Assembly (NCBI RefSeq): GCF_023712105.1
Contig: NZ_JAMLJI010000004.1
Span: forward strand, 310,001-374,000
Origin: Larsenimonas suaedae
Lineage (GTDB): Bacteria; Pseudomonadota; Gammaproteobacteria; Pseudomonadales; Halomonadaceae
DNA: 64,000 nt
Direction of reading: 5' to 3'
The notes below the pieces were generated by a model. That model did no database searches. It was not told the origin of the DNA and saw only the letters and a list, made by a program, of their open reading frames with translations. Numbering within the stretch: the stretch's first letter is position 1; each line of letters begins with the position of its first letter. This document shows, in pieces, positions 7,545 through 14,868 of the stretch. Made by a program: the position numbers and the translations under genes.

Positions 7545-8705
7545 TCAATCTACCTTATCCTGCCAATATAGTCTGAGCGCCTTCTGTCCTGCCTGATCAT
7601 ACGCGCTGTTGATCCAGTTCGCATAAACCCTCGCGGTGATGATGACATCCGTATGCCCCATCTGGTTTGACACCCATGCCAATGGCTCTCCAGCCGACAC
7701 CATCATCGACGCGAATGTATGCCGAGTCTGGTACTGGCGTCGATAACGGACGCCCGCACGTTTGAGGGCAGGGGCCCAGAGCGTTTTACGAATGGCCTGA
7801 TCGCCGGTCCAGGGTGAGTGAGTGCGAGGGTTCAGGAAAACACGCCCGCTTTCATGGTCGCGGCTGAATTCCCATTGCTGGTTCAGCGCTTCTTCGGCCG
7901 CTGGCAGTAGAGTGACGTCACGAATGCCGGCTGCTGTTTTCGGCGGCTCGGCCTTGCCACGGGATGCCTGAGTAATGACCTTATCGATCCGAACGGTTTT
8001 CTTTGCCCAGTCGATATCCGTCCATTCCAGTGCCACCAGTTCTGACGTACGCAAGCCCGTCCAGAAGGCGAACTGAATCAATGGCCGACTATCATCGGCC
8101 AGGTTATCCAGAATTAACGCCTGTTCTTCCATGGTGAATGGGTCGGGCTCATCCTGCATTCGCTTAATATCCGCTTCCGGCTTTCTATAGCGCCAGCCAA
8201 GAAGAGGGTTGGTGTTAATAAGCTCATCGTGCACCGCGTCGCTCAGGGCCGAGCGAAGAGGGCTCAAGATATTGGCGAGGCGCTTGTTTGAGCACGTAAG
8301 AGAGGCAGCCCACTCCCGGGCATGCTTGCGTTTGAACTCGGCCAGCATGAAGTGCCCAAACTGGGGAATGATCTGACCCTCGAGGATCTTGTAGTAATCA
8401 CGGTATGTGCTGGTTTTGAGGGTCGGCTTTTTATCCTTCAGCCACTGGCGAAGGTAGTGGTCCATTCGATCCTGACGGATAAACTTGCGCGCATTTTTGC
8501 TCCTCGGGAAAGTAACCGAGTAATCGAATGTCCCTGCTTCAATCGATGCGATAACGGCGGCGCGATGCTGCGCCGCCTTCTTCATGTTAGCGGGGGTGGG
8601 CTTGAGCTTGAGGCGCTCCCTACACCTGATCCCCTGGTATTGAAAGTCGATTTGTATGGAAGTCTCTGAGCCAGCTTTGACTCCTTCATATTGCTTGTCG
8701 CCCAC
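7545..8705 (-). CDS. int: Tyrosine recombinase integrase
   Basis: 386 residues. Residues 1-60 form an arm-type DNA-binding domain of the DUF3596 kind (EGVKAGSETSIQIDFQYQG...), followed by a SAM-like core-binding domain (80-170) and the catalytic domain. Catalytic residues visible are Arg in GLRTSEL, His-x-x-Arg in the region YQTRHTFAS, His in QMGHTD and Tyr in ITARVYANW. It catalyses insertion into and excision from ssrA. The start is a GTG at 8705 with GGAGGGG eight bases upstream, so it overlaps the end of the excisionase gene by 124 bases. Confidence 0.93.
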   Translation of the reverse strand: MGDKQYEGVKAGSETSIQIDFQYQGIRCRERLKLKPTPANMKKAAQHRAAVIASIEAGTFDYSVTFPRSKNARKFIRQDRMDHYLRQWLKDKKPTLKTSTYRDYYKILEGQIIPQFGHFMLAEFKRKHAREWAASLTCSNKRLANILSPLRSALSDAVHDELINTNPLLGWRYRKPEADIKRMQDEPDPFTMEEQALILDNLADDSRPLIQFAFWTGLRTSELVALEWTDIDWAKKTVRIDKVITQASRGKAEPPKTAAGIRDVTLLPAAEEALNQQWEFSRDHESGRVFLNPRTHSPWTGDQAIRKTLWAPALKRAGVRYRRQYQTRHTFASMMVSAGEPLAWVSNQMGHTDVIITARVYANWINSAYDQAGQKALRLYWQDKVD

Positions 8706-8869
8706 GCGTCATACCCCTCCAGTGATACCAGGATGCGCCCATCCGGTGCCTTGCAAAATTCGTATCCTAAGCGCCATTCCCCGCGTTTTATTTTTGAACG
8801 CACCGCGTTGGGGCTATAGCCGGTCTCAGACGAAAACTTTTCGATGGTGACGTGGTTCACGCTTGCCAT
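8582..8869 (-). CDS. xis: Excisionase-like DNA-binding protein
   Basis: 95 residues. The N-terminal 60 (VTIEKFSSETGYSPNAVRSKIKRGEW) are a winged-helix/MerR-like fold typical of phage excisionases, and the Ser/Pro-rich tail is the part that overlaps the integrase start. A strong AAGGAGG lies upstream of the ATG. It sits directly upstream of int in the same transcript, as expected for a directionality factor. P2 itself uses Cox for both excision and regulation; here the two roles may be separated. Function is inferred from family and position. Confidence 0.75.
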   Translation of the reverse strand: MASVNHVTIEKFSSETGYSPNAVRSKIKRGEWRLGYEFCKAPDGRILVSLEGYDAWATSNMKESKLAQRLPYKSTFNTRGSGVGSASSSSPPPLT

Positions 8870-8950
8870 CGCATCCTCCTTGGCCTCTCGAAATGTTCAT
8901 ATTCGGAAAGTCGTTTTTGAATGGCATCGGTGCGCTAGCACCGCTTACCT

Positions 8951-9097
8951 TCAATTCCCCACGCTGACCGTGCAGTAGAGGAATCCGTGCCCTACCTTTC
9001 GGCACTCGTGGAATTGCCAGGCGCTACTGAGGCAAGAGACGACGAACACGCCGATTAATATGGCTATCGTGATTTTTTGGGTTGAGCTTTTGTTCAT
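8951..9097 (-). CDS. Small single-span membrane protein
   Basis: 48 residues starting MNKSSTQK with one transmembrane segment (about residues 9-26) and three cysteines after it. The ATG at 9097 shares its A with the stop codon of the preceding gene and has AGGAAAGG upstream, so it is translationally coupled. No family recognised. It is the last small gene of the leftward early operon before the excisionase. Confidence 0.55.
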   Translation of the reverse strand: MNKSSTQKITIAILIGVFVVSCLSSAWQFHECRKVGHGFLYCTVSVGN

Positions 9098-9273
9098 CAC
9101 CTTTCCTCGCATCGTTCTGTCTCGCCTTTCGCCCCGAGCAACCACTCGGCGGCGGTTTGAACCTCGCGCCGCTCGCGGCGCGTATCCTCGCTGTCCCCTG
9201 AGCGCCGCAGGACAATCAAGCGTTCGGTGACGAGGCTCAGGCAGGTGGCTCGCACCTGCTCCGGCATGGTCAT
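9097..9273 (-). CDS. Small hypothetical phage protein
   Basis: 58 residues, starting MTMPEQVRATCLSLVTERL and rich in Arg and Glu. GAGGGG lies just upstream. The start overlaps the stop of the next upstream gene as ATGA, and its own stop overlaps the next start, so it is one link in a chain of coupled small genes. No family recognised. Confidence 0.55.
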   Translation of the reverse strand: MTMPEQVRATCLSLVTERLIVLRRSGDSEDTRRERREVQTAAEWLLGAKGETERCEER

Positions 9274-9395
9274 GATTCCCCTCGCTCGATCACCTTCAGA
9301 TCGTTCTCGTCGTAGATCGCGCCGAGCCGGAGCGCGGCGATGAAGAACAGCAGCGAGGCCAGCGAAAGCCCGCTCAGGATCAGTAACGCGATCAT
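9270..9395 (-). CDS. Very small membrane protein in the early operon
   Basis: 41 residues, mostly one hydrophobic helix (MIALLILSGLSLASLLFFIA) followed by a charged tail ending ERGES. Both ends overlap the neighbouring genes as ATGA, which strongly suggests it is translated. It could be an inhibitory or membrane-anchoring peptide; no function can be assigned. Confidence 0.5.
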   Translation of the reverse strand: MIALLILSGLSLASLLFFIAALRLGAIYDENDLKVIERGES

Positions 9396-9607
9396 CGGCG
9401 CACCCCCTTGGCTTTCAGTTCGCGGATGCCTTGGCACTCGATGCAGGTGCGGGCGAACGGCGCCGCCTTGCGTCTGGCGTCTGGAATGTCATCACCGCAG
9501 TCGTCGCATTCGGTGGCGTGGCTTGCGGCCAGATGTGCACGGCTGGCCAGCGCGCCGGCCAGGTGGCGCTCGTTGAGTTCAGTGGCGTAATCGGCAGCGT
9601 CTGCCAT
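9392..9607 (-). CDS. TraR/DksA-type zinc-finger protein
   Basis: 71 residues with CDDC and CIEC in the spacing of the C4 zinc finger of the TraR/DksA family (CDDCGDDIPDARRKAAP...CIECQ). Short TraR-like proteins encoded by phages and plasmids bind the RNA polymerase secondary channel and imitate DksA with ppGpp. The gene lies between the replication initiator and the string of small genes. The acidic N-terminal helix carries several Asp residues, as in other TraR-like proteins. Confidence 0.8.
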   Translation of the reverse strand: MADAADYATELNERHLAGALASRAHLAASHATECDDCGDDIPDARRKAAPFARTCIECQGIRELKAKGVRR

Positions 9608-9622
9608 AGGTCGTTCTCCTGA

Positions 9623-11581
9623 TTAAAGGCTTTCCGGGAAATACTCGGGGATTCGATCCCACGCCGAGGGCGGGGGCGGTGGTTGGTGCATCAGCTCGAG
9701 CGCTCGGCGCACGGTGATGGCTTCTTGCTCGTTGGCGTCGTCGTCGGCGCGGGTTTTCGAGTCGCGCCGCCATTCATCGAAGTTCTGCTGCTGGCGTTTG
9801 GCCTCGTCGGGGCCTGGGGTTCGAGGCTCGAAATCCAGCCCCGTACAGTTATTCACACAAGTCCAAGGGTCGTTCGCTGCGCTCTCTCCATACGCCCCCT
9901 TCTGGCTGAAGTCGTGGCCGGTGCTTGAACGCTTGTGGCGCATCTCCCACTTGTAGAAACGCGTCGGGTACTCCATGCCCTGAATCATCAGGCCGAAGAT
10001 GTTCGAGACGGTGTCCCCATACTGGCCGCGCGCGAAGGCGCTGTACTCGCCGGTGGCGTAATTGATCAGGTTGCCGTCGATGTTTGCCTTCTCCATCCGC
10101 CACGGCCGCACCGGTTGATCCGCCCTCGGCGTCAGCGGCCCGCCCATCAGGCGAATGAACTGATCCCAGGCACCGGCGTTGCACGCGGTGCGAAGCTTCT
10201 TGGTGAACTCGATGATGCTGCGGCCGGGGTTGAACATCGCTTCCCACTGGGCGATCTGCGCCGCCTGCTGCTCGGTCATCCGGCGCATTTCCCGCCATAC
10301 CGTCACGCTCGGCAGGCCGACAAACTGAAACTGGCGAATGCCCCATACGGCCGCCCACGCTTCGACGCGCGGCGCGCTCGAGGCCATGTCCTTGCCGTAC
10401 TGGTCGAGGTCGATGAACTGCTGGCCGTTGATGTTTTTTGAGACGTACTTGGCGATGTAGCCCGCCGCAGTTCCCCGGGTGTAATCGATCAGCTTGATCT
10501 CGACGCGGTTCTTCTGGGCACCGTGCTCGTCGGGGGAGTCGGCCAGGGCGTAGGCGCGGATAACCTCGTTGATGTGCTCGTAATGCTCCGGCTTCATCCA
10601 GAGCAGCATGTGCCAGTGCGGGGTGCCGTCGTGGTGCGGCTCGGCAACGCGAACGCCGTAGACGCCCATGCCATCCCGGTTCAGTTTGGCGCGGATCTTC
10701 GCCCACACCTTGGTGAGATAGCGCTGAGCATCACGTGGGGTCGCGCCGTCGTACCGTGGGTTGCGGGTGCAGCTCTTGGCCCGGATCGGGTGGAAGCGGC
10801 TCGGGCAGGTCAGCGTATAGAACACGCCCACATGGCCAAGGCGCTGGCCCTCGGCCTCGGTCTCACGAATGCGCAGCATCAGTTCGGCGCGGCGGTTATC
10901 CGGGTTCGCAAGCCCCAGCTCTGAAAGCTCGGCCAGGGTGTAGTACTGCCCGTACTGGTTGATCGCCTCGACCGCCTCAAGCATCGCCGCGTTACGGCGC
11001 ACCTGCTTGCGGCGGCGCTCCAGCGTGGTTACGGAGCAGTAGATGCCCGCACGGTGGTGGACGTTGCCGAGATCCCGCTCGATCTGCTCCAGCCGGCGGC
11101 CCGACACCACCCGCAGCTTGCGCCGCCACCACTTCGGGCAGCACAGGCGCAGCAGCTGGGAAAGCAGTGGCAGCTTGTTGCTCGGCGGGTCGATGCGGTG
11201 GCGCTGGGCGCGCTCGAGGCCATCCCGCAGGCCATCGCGCACCGCGTCGGCTTCAACGCCGCCCTGTTTGATCAGCTTGGCGGTCAGTGCCTCATAACTG
11301 CTTTGAACCGCACGGGCCTGAGCGCGGGCGTGCTCGACCAGCGCATCGTCATCGTGGGTCACGTTCCACGGGCCGACGTAAAGCGCCTCGCGCATGCGGC
11401 GCAGCCAGTGGTTGCCGGCGGCGTTGCCCTCCCGGTGCGCAACGCGCAGGAAGCCCGCGGCCAACTGCTCGGCGTACTGCGGAAAGCGGTCGAACACCTG
11501 CGTTTCGCGCCAGTCGGCGCAACCGAGCTGATCGCCCTTGCCCGGAGCGCCATAGCGGCGGGTCTGCTCGATCAGGTTCAT
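9623..11581 (-). CDS. A: P2 gpA-type HUH replication endonuclease
   Basis: 652 residues of the phage replication gpA family. The central part shows the rolling-circle motifs: YTLTCPSRFHP, the HUH-type metal site in GTPHWHMLLW, and the paired active-site tyrosines in GYIAKYVSKN. The protein nicks the plus origin and becomes covalently linked to the 5' end to start rolling-circle replication. In P2 the nick site lies inside the A gene; it was not located here. The start overlaps the stop of the upstream gene as ATGA. Length is close to that of P2 A (about 760) but somewhat shorter. Confidence 0.92.
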   Translation of the reverse strand: MNLIEQTRRYGAPGKGDQLGCADWRETQVFDRFPQYAEQLAAGFLRVAHREGNAAGNHWLRRMREALYVGPWNVTHDDDALVEHARAQARAVQSSYEALTAKLIKQGGVEADAVRDGLRDGLERAQRHRIDPPSNKLPLLSQLLRLCCPKWWRRKLRVVSGRRLEQIERDLGNVHHRAGIYCSVTTLERRRKQVRRNAAMLEAVEAINQYGQYYTLAELSELGLANPDNRRAELMLRIRETEAEGQRLGHVGVFYTLTCPSRFHPIRAKSCTRNPRYDGATPRDAQRYLTKVWAKIRAKLNRDGMGVYGVRVAEPHHDGTPHWHMLLWMKPEHYEHINEVIRAYALADSPDEHGAQKNRVEIKLIDYTRGTAAGYIAKYVSKNINGQQFIDLDQYGKDMASSAPRVEAWAAVWGIRQFQFVGLPSVTVWREMRRMTEQQAAQIAQWEAMFNPGRSIIEFTKKLRTACNAGAWDQFIRLMGGPLTPRADQPVRPWRMEKANIDGNLINYATGEYSAFARGQYGDTVSNIFGLMIQGMEYPTRFYKWEMRHKRSSTGHDFSQKGAYGESAANDPWTCVNNCTGLDFEPRTPGPDEAKRQQQNFDEWRRDSKTRADDDANEQEAITVRRALELMHQPPPPPSAWDRIPEYFPESL

Positions 11582-12045
11582 TCGGCGTGCTCGATGAGAG
11601 AAAGAAAATGCCGGGCGCCGGTGAGGTCGCCCTTATCCAGTGCTGCGCGAGCGCTTGCGGCAAGCGCCTGCGAGGGGTGCGGCCGGTTGCCCGCCAACCG
11701 ATCCTTCAAGCGGCTGGCGTAAGCGCTCATGCGGTGAATGGCGGCGCGCACTTGATCGCGCGTGGCTTGGGGCATCTCACCCATCGGGATGTGCGTCAGC
11801 GTCTTGGCGATCGCCTCCGGCGTGCGCATATCCACCGGCCGCTCGTTGATCGGCTTGGCCGGGACCAGATGCTGCGCCGCGCTTCGCAGCAGCGTGGCGC
11901 GTTCGCCGGGCTGAATGCCTTCCCACACCTCGATGAGATCGAGGTCCTGGTGGCGGCTGCGCAGCTCATCGCGCAGGGCCAGAAACCCGGCCCGGGGGGA
12001 GGCGGTGTGTGCCTCGGTGCCTGAAATTAGAGCGAGCGAACCCAT
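11578..12045 (-). CDS. Hypothetical early-operon protein
   Basis: 155 residues from the ATG at 12045, chosen because AGGAGG precedes it; the frame is open further but that part reads as noise. The sequence is helical and charged (LRDELRSRHQDLDLIEVWEG, and ARAALDKGDLTGARHFLSLIEHAE at the end). No family recognised. It lies directly upstream of the replication initiator with overlapping stop/start, so a replication-linked role is possible. Confidence 0.65.
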   Translation of the reverse strand: MGSLALISGTEAHTASPRAGFLALRDELRSRHQDLDLIEVWEGIQPGERATLLRSAAQHLVPAKPINERPVDMRTPEAIAKTLTHIPMGEMPQATRDQVRAAIHRMSAYASRLKDRLAGNRPHPSQALAASARAALDKGDLTGARHFLSLIEHAE

Positions 12046-12094
12046 GACGACCTCCTGAGTCGTTGAAAAATCAGCGGTTTGGAAAAGCGCGCGG

Positions 12095-12430
12095 CTAGTG
12101 CGTGGTCGAGGGCGCGACCTTGATCTCACGCTCGGCAGTGGCCTTGAGGCGCAGTAGATCGCCTAGCGTCAGCGCGTGGATGGGGCCGCCCGACTGCCGG
12201 ATGACCAGCAGGCTTGCCGTACTGGCATCGAGGTCGATCCAGGCGGTGCGGTTGACCGCTTCCAGCTCCGCGTAGGCCTGAAGCGCCAGGATGCTGGCGT
12301 TATCGCGAGTCTGGTCGTGCTCGGTCATCAGGTGTGCGCAGCAGCGGGCGACGGCGTCTTCCCGGGCGACCGGCCGTGGCAGCGTCAACAGAAACGCGGT
12401 AGCGGCGTTGGTGGTGTCGAGGTGGGTCAT
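12095..12430 (-). CDS. Hypothetical early-operon protein
   Basis: 111 residues from the ATG at 12430 with AGGAG seven bases upstream. No family recognised. The middle part is helical (DNASILALQAYAELEAVNRT) and the end is charged. The start overlaps the stop of the Ogr gene as ATGA, so the two are co-translated. Confidence 0.62.
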   Translation of the reverse strand: MTHLDTTNAATAFLLTLPRPVAREDAVARCCAHLMTEHDQTRDNASILALQAYAELEAVNRTAWIDLDASTASLLVIRQSGGPIHALTLGDLLRLKATAEREIKVAPSTTH

Positions 12431-12696
12431 GGTTGGCTCCTGAACATATCTCTTGGCGGCTTGGCGTTGGATACGAGCCGGTACGGCACGTGCTCGGCCA
12501 GGCGGCCCTTGTACTTGGCGTTCGGCATACCGCTGGGGCTGGTCGTTTCGGTCACGATGTATTCCCCCTTGCCGCACCACCCACACATCGGGTTCTGGCA
12601 CTGCAGGTAGGCCACTCGGTAGTCGTCGTGCATCTGTTTCGAGGTGCGCACCCGGCATGGGCCATCGCAGTGCGGGCACTCCCAGCGCATGGTCAT
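12427..12696 (-). CDS. ogr: Ogr/Delta-type late transcription activator
   Basis: 89 residues with CPHC and CQNPMC in Ogr/Delta spacing, including the conserved SKQMHDDYRVAYLQCQNP-like core. Ogr proteins bind upstream of P2 late promoters and contact the RNA polymerase alpha subunit. In P2 the gene sits after D; here it lies inside the leftward early operon, so late activator and replication initiator would be made together. Candidate binding sites are at 27255, 31938 and 37540. A second Ogr gene is at 4794. Confidence 0.88.
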   Translation of the reverse strand: MTMRWECPHCDGPCRVRTSKQMHDDYRVAYLQCQNPMCGWCGKGEYIVTETTSPSGMPNAKYKGRLAEHVPYRLVSNAKPPRDMFRSQP

Positions 12697-12881
12697 CCGC
12701 GCCGTCCTACCGGGCGAGGCCCCCGGGGAATCGCGATGCGGGCGGTGCCTTTTCGCAGCCCGCGGCGCAGGGCCACTTCGGCGGCCTGATCCAGCGTCTC
12801 GAGCCCTTGCTGCTCGCGTACGGCCTCGAGCATGCGGCGGTCGGCGTCGGTCGGGAAAAACTCGCTGTAGCGTAAAGTCAT
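12693..12881 (-). CDS. Small hypothetical DNA-binding-like protein
   Basis: 62 residues: a helical acidic start (SEFFPTDADRRMLEAVREQQGLETLDQAAEVALRRGL) that recalls ribbon-helix-helix proteins, then a basic Arg/Pro-rich tail. GAGGTAC precedes the ATG. Its stop overlaps the Ogr start. Function unknown. Confidence 0.55.
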   Translation of the reverse strand: MTLRYSEFFPTDADRRMLEAVREQQGLETLDQAAEVALRRGLRKGTARIAIPRGPRPVGRRG

Positions 12882-12921
12882 GAGTACCTCGTGAGGTCCT
12901 GAAAGGATGTCCCGTCGGGCC

Positions 12922-13149
12922 TCAATGGCGTGTCGCGATCGGATGAAACTCGGTCAGACTGATGGCATCGAACTCCTGCTGGCTGCTGACACCGAGCATA
13001 TCCATGGCGCTGCGCATCACCATCTCGCGCACGAGGGTGGCTTTCTCGACGCCGGTGTAGGTGGCCAGCGCGTCGATCAGGTTGTCTTCGAACTCATCAA
13101 GGTTGATGCCGATGCGGTTCGACTTGAGGCGGCGGGTATCCTGGTACAT
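12922..13149 (-). CDS. Ribbon-helix-helix-like small regulator
   Basis: 75 residues starting MYQDTRRLKSNRIGINLDEFED. The pattern of a short basic strand followed by two helices (NLIDALATYTGVEKATLVREMVMRSAMDML) is that of ribbon-helix-helix repressors. AAGGACC lies upstream. It heads the part of the early operon that includes Ogr and the replication initiator, so it may autoregulate it (inference). Confidence 0.6.
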   Translation of the reverse strand: MYQDTRRLKSNRIGINLDEFEDNLIDALATYTGVEKATLVREMVMRSAMDMLGVSSQQEFDAISLTEFHPIATRH

Positions 13150-13248
13150 GGGAAAGGTCCTTTTTTCTTAGTTTCGATTCTTTGCATTTACGGTAATTTT
13201 GTGGGTAGTGCCGCAGGTGTATTACCACTCACTAAAAGGTTTATATGT

Positions 13249-13557
13249 ATGGAAAGCCGGTATATCGATGGTGCGACCGTTCCTGAGTTCGATGCTGAAA
13301 TAACCGCGCTGCTCGCCAAGGAGTTTCCTGAAGTTCCTGAGGAAGACTTGCCTCCATTTGCAGGTATTCCGGAATACTTCGCTGGTATCGAGAATCATCA
13401 GGGCGAGGTGTATCGCATCCTCGAACTTGAAGACCTGCACGACGTCGTTACGTTGACCCAAGGGCTTCATCCTCTTGGCCTTCGAGATCAACTCGACGGA
13501 CGGTCATCGACCAGTGCCGGTCTGGATTGCCGGTTTGCCCCAACCGCCGAAACGTAG
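13249..13557 (+). CDS. Hypothetical acidic protein on the opposite strand
   Basis: 102 residues starting MESRYIDGATVPEFDAE, very acidic (FPEVPEEDLPPF). AAAAGG lies nine bases upstream of the ATG. The same DNA has an opposite-strand ORF at 13222-13491, but that one needs a TTG start and uses the rare codon AGG five times, so the plus-strand reading is favoured. The last ~110 bases overlap the convergent gene at 13448. It lies divergent from the ribbon-helix-helix gene. Function unknown. Confidence 0.5.
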   Translation: MESRYIDGATVPEFDAEITALLAKEFPEVPEEDLPPFAGIPEYFAGIENHQGEVYRILELEDLHDVVTLTQGLHPLGLRDQLDGRSSTSAGLDCRFAPTAET

Positions 13558-13855
13558 CTGTGACGTCCGGATACCCACAGGCGACCGCTTGAGTAAGATG
13601 AAAGCCAAGTTGGTCTTCGGTCGTGCATTTGGCGCTCACCTTCCTGAGGTAACGGATGGCCTCTGAGCGCGAGCCGGACGCCACAATGGCTGGGCAACCG
13701 CTTGTCGTGATGTCGATAACTTCAATGCGATTGGCAATGGGCTCGTCGGGGCTGGGCTGATGCGGCAAAAGGTGCGAATTCAGTTCTGATGCTTCTTGGC
13801 GGTGACTGAACGCTATAGTGGTCGACATGCCAACCGAACGATTTTTTCGATACAT
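13448..13855 (-). CDS. Hypothetical phage protein
   Basis: 135 residues. The ATG at 13855 has AAGGAA about eight bases upstream and is preferred to the internal Met at 13828. No family recognised. The middle (SGSRSEAIRYLRKVSAK and DQLGFHLTQAVACGYPDV) looks like a small globular alpha/beta protein. It follows the ribbon-helix-helix gene at 13880 in the leftward transcript. Confidence 0.6.
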   Translation of the reverse strand: MYRKNRSVGMSTTIAFSHRQEASELNSHLLPHQPSPDEPIANRIEVIDITTSGCPAIVASGSRSEAIRYLRKVSAKCTTEDQLGFHLTQAVACGYPDVTATFRRLGQTGNPDRHWSMTVRRVDLEGQEDEALGST

Positions 13856-13879
13856 GGCTGCGGTTCCTTTTGGTTTGGT

Positions 13880-14092
13880 TTAGTGGCTAGCGTGAGTTGC
13901 GCTTGAACGCCGTGCACTCAGCGCTTCGAGCACCAGCATGCGAGTCATGCCGGTTTTACTGCGGTGCTCGCGCTCGGCCAGTTTCGCGACTTCGGCGTCA
14001 GCCTCGACCGGCAGTTCGAGGCCAATGCGACGGCCACACAGCGGCGGGCGGTAGGCCTCTCGGGGTGTACGGGGAGCTTGGGTGGCTTCCAT
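13880..14092 (-). CDS. Arc/CopG-like small regulator, first gene of the early operon
   Basis: 70 residues. The pattern GRRIGLELPVEADAEVAKLAEREHRSKTGMTRMLVLEAL fits a ribbon-helix-helix protein. GAGGAT precedes the ATG by about seven bases. It is divergent from the repressor gene at 14191 with a 98-base shared regulatory region, the place of Cox or Cro-like functions in P2-like phages. It could be the lytic-side regulator; that is inference from position. Confidence 0.62.
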   Translation of the reverse strand: MEATQAPRTPREAYRPPLCGRRIGLELPVEADAEVAKLAEREHRSKTGMTRMLVLEALSARRSSATHASH

Positions 14093-14149
14093 GGTGTATC
14101 CTCGGGTGTGATTAAGTGTTACGCATGATTAAGGAACGCCTACAAGTTA

Positions 14150-14180
14150 GGTGAACATATGTTTCCCTGTCAATAGGGAA
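14150..14180. promoter_or_regulatory. Candidate operator region of the lysis/lysogeny switch
   Basis: Between the divergent early operon and the repressor gene there is a perfect palindrome AACATATGTT (14154-14163) followed by the inverted repeat TTCCCTGTCAATAGGGAA (14163-14180). Both lie within 40 bases of the repressor start, as expected for operators of the repressor or of the divergent regulator. Which protein binds cannot be told. Confidence 0.45.
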
Positions 14181-14190
14181 TGGTGAATTA

Positions 14191-14835
14191 ATGGACTCAT
14201 TGGGTAAGCGTTTGAGATCCGAAAGGCTAAAGCTTGGTCTTTCTCAAACCGAATTCGGCGAAAAGCTCGGCATAACCAAGCGAAGCCAAATGCTTTACGA
14301 GGGTGGGCAACGCCTTCCTAGGGCTGATTATCTGGTTGGCATAGCTGAAATGGGGATAGATGTTCTCTTTGTTTTGACGGGTAGGGGAACAAAAGATAAC
14401 CAAGATGCTGTTGCAGGTACCCAAGACTGTGCAACTGTCCCCCTTTACGACATTGAGGCCGCTGCCGGAGACGGCGCTTTATTCGACAACGAAACGATCA
14501 TTTCCCACCTACCGTTCGACCCTGCCTGGCTCAGTGAGCAAGCGGCCAGCGTGAGCCAACTGGTCGCGCTGACTGTAGTGGGTGATTCCATGGCCGATAC
14601 ATTAAACAGCGGTGATATAGTGCTGGTCGATCGCTCAAAAACACGCCCTGATGGCGTGTTTTTAGTGCGCGTGGGCGATGCGCTTCGCATCAAGCGCGTG
14701 CAGCAGATGGCCGGCGGAGCGTTGTCGCTGGTGAGCGATAACAATCGATATCAGCCGGAATTGGTGCCGCCCGAACGGCTAGGGGAAGTCGAGGTGCTCG
14801 GGCAGGTATTGGGGAGTTTGGGAAGGGTTATTTAA
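14191..14835 (+). CDS. SOS-cleavable prophage repressor (HTH + S24 peptidase)
   Basis: 214 residues. A helix-turn-helix of the Cro/C1 type (residues 5-60, LGLSQTEFGEKLGITKRSQM) precedes an S24 domain with the Ala-Gly cleavage site in DIEAAAGDG, Ser in VVGDSMADTL and Lys in ALRIKRVQ. It should silence the lytic operon and be inactivated by RecA-stimulated self-cleavage. P2's own C repressor lacks this domain and is not SOS-inducible, so this phage has a lambda-like switch on a P2-like chassis. Two AT-rich genes follow it in the same direction after 33 bases. Confidence 0.92.
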   Translation: MDSLGKRLRSERLKLGLSQTEFGEKLGITKRSQMLYEGGQRLPRADYLVGIAEMGIDVLFVLTGRGTKDNQDAVAGTQDCATVPLYDIEAAAGDGALFDNETIISHLPFDPAWLSEQAASVSQLVALTVVGDSMADTLNSGDIVLVDRSKTRPDGVFLVRVGDALRIKRVQQMAGGALSLVSDNNRYQPELVPPERLGEVEVLGQVLGSLGRVI

Positions 14836-14868
14836 CCTGTTAATTAGTTTTATAGAAAGAGGTAATGT

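Noticed and set aside
8930-8943. Palindrome GGTGCGCTAGCACC between the excisionase and a small gene
   Set aside because: A hairpin is possible but there is no T-tract and no repeat elsewhere, so no function is supported.
9849-10706. 285-codon second frame inside the replication initiator
   Set aside because: Arg/Pro-rich composition typical of an out-of-frame reading; the HUH and tyrosine motifs are in the other frame.
13222-13491. 89-codon minus-strand frame in the early region
   Set aside because: Needs a TTG start, lacks a good ribosome-binding site and uses AGG five times; the plus-strand frame at 13249 is favoured, though not certain.
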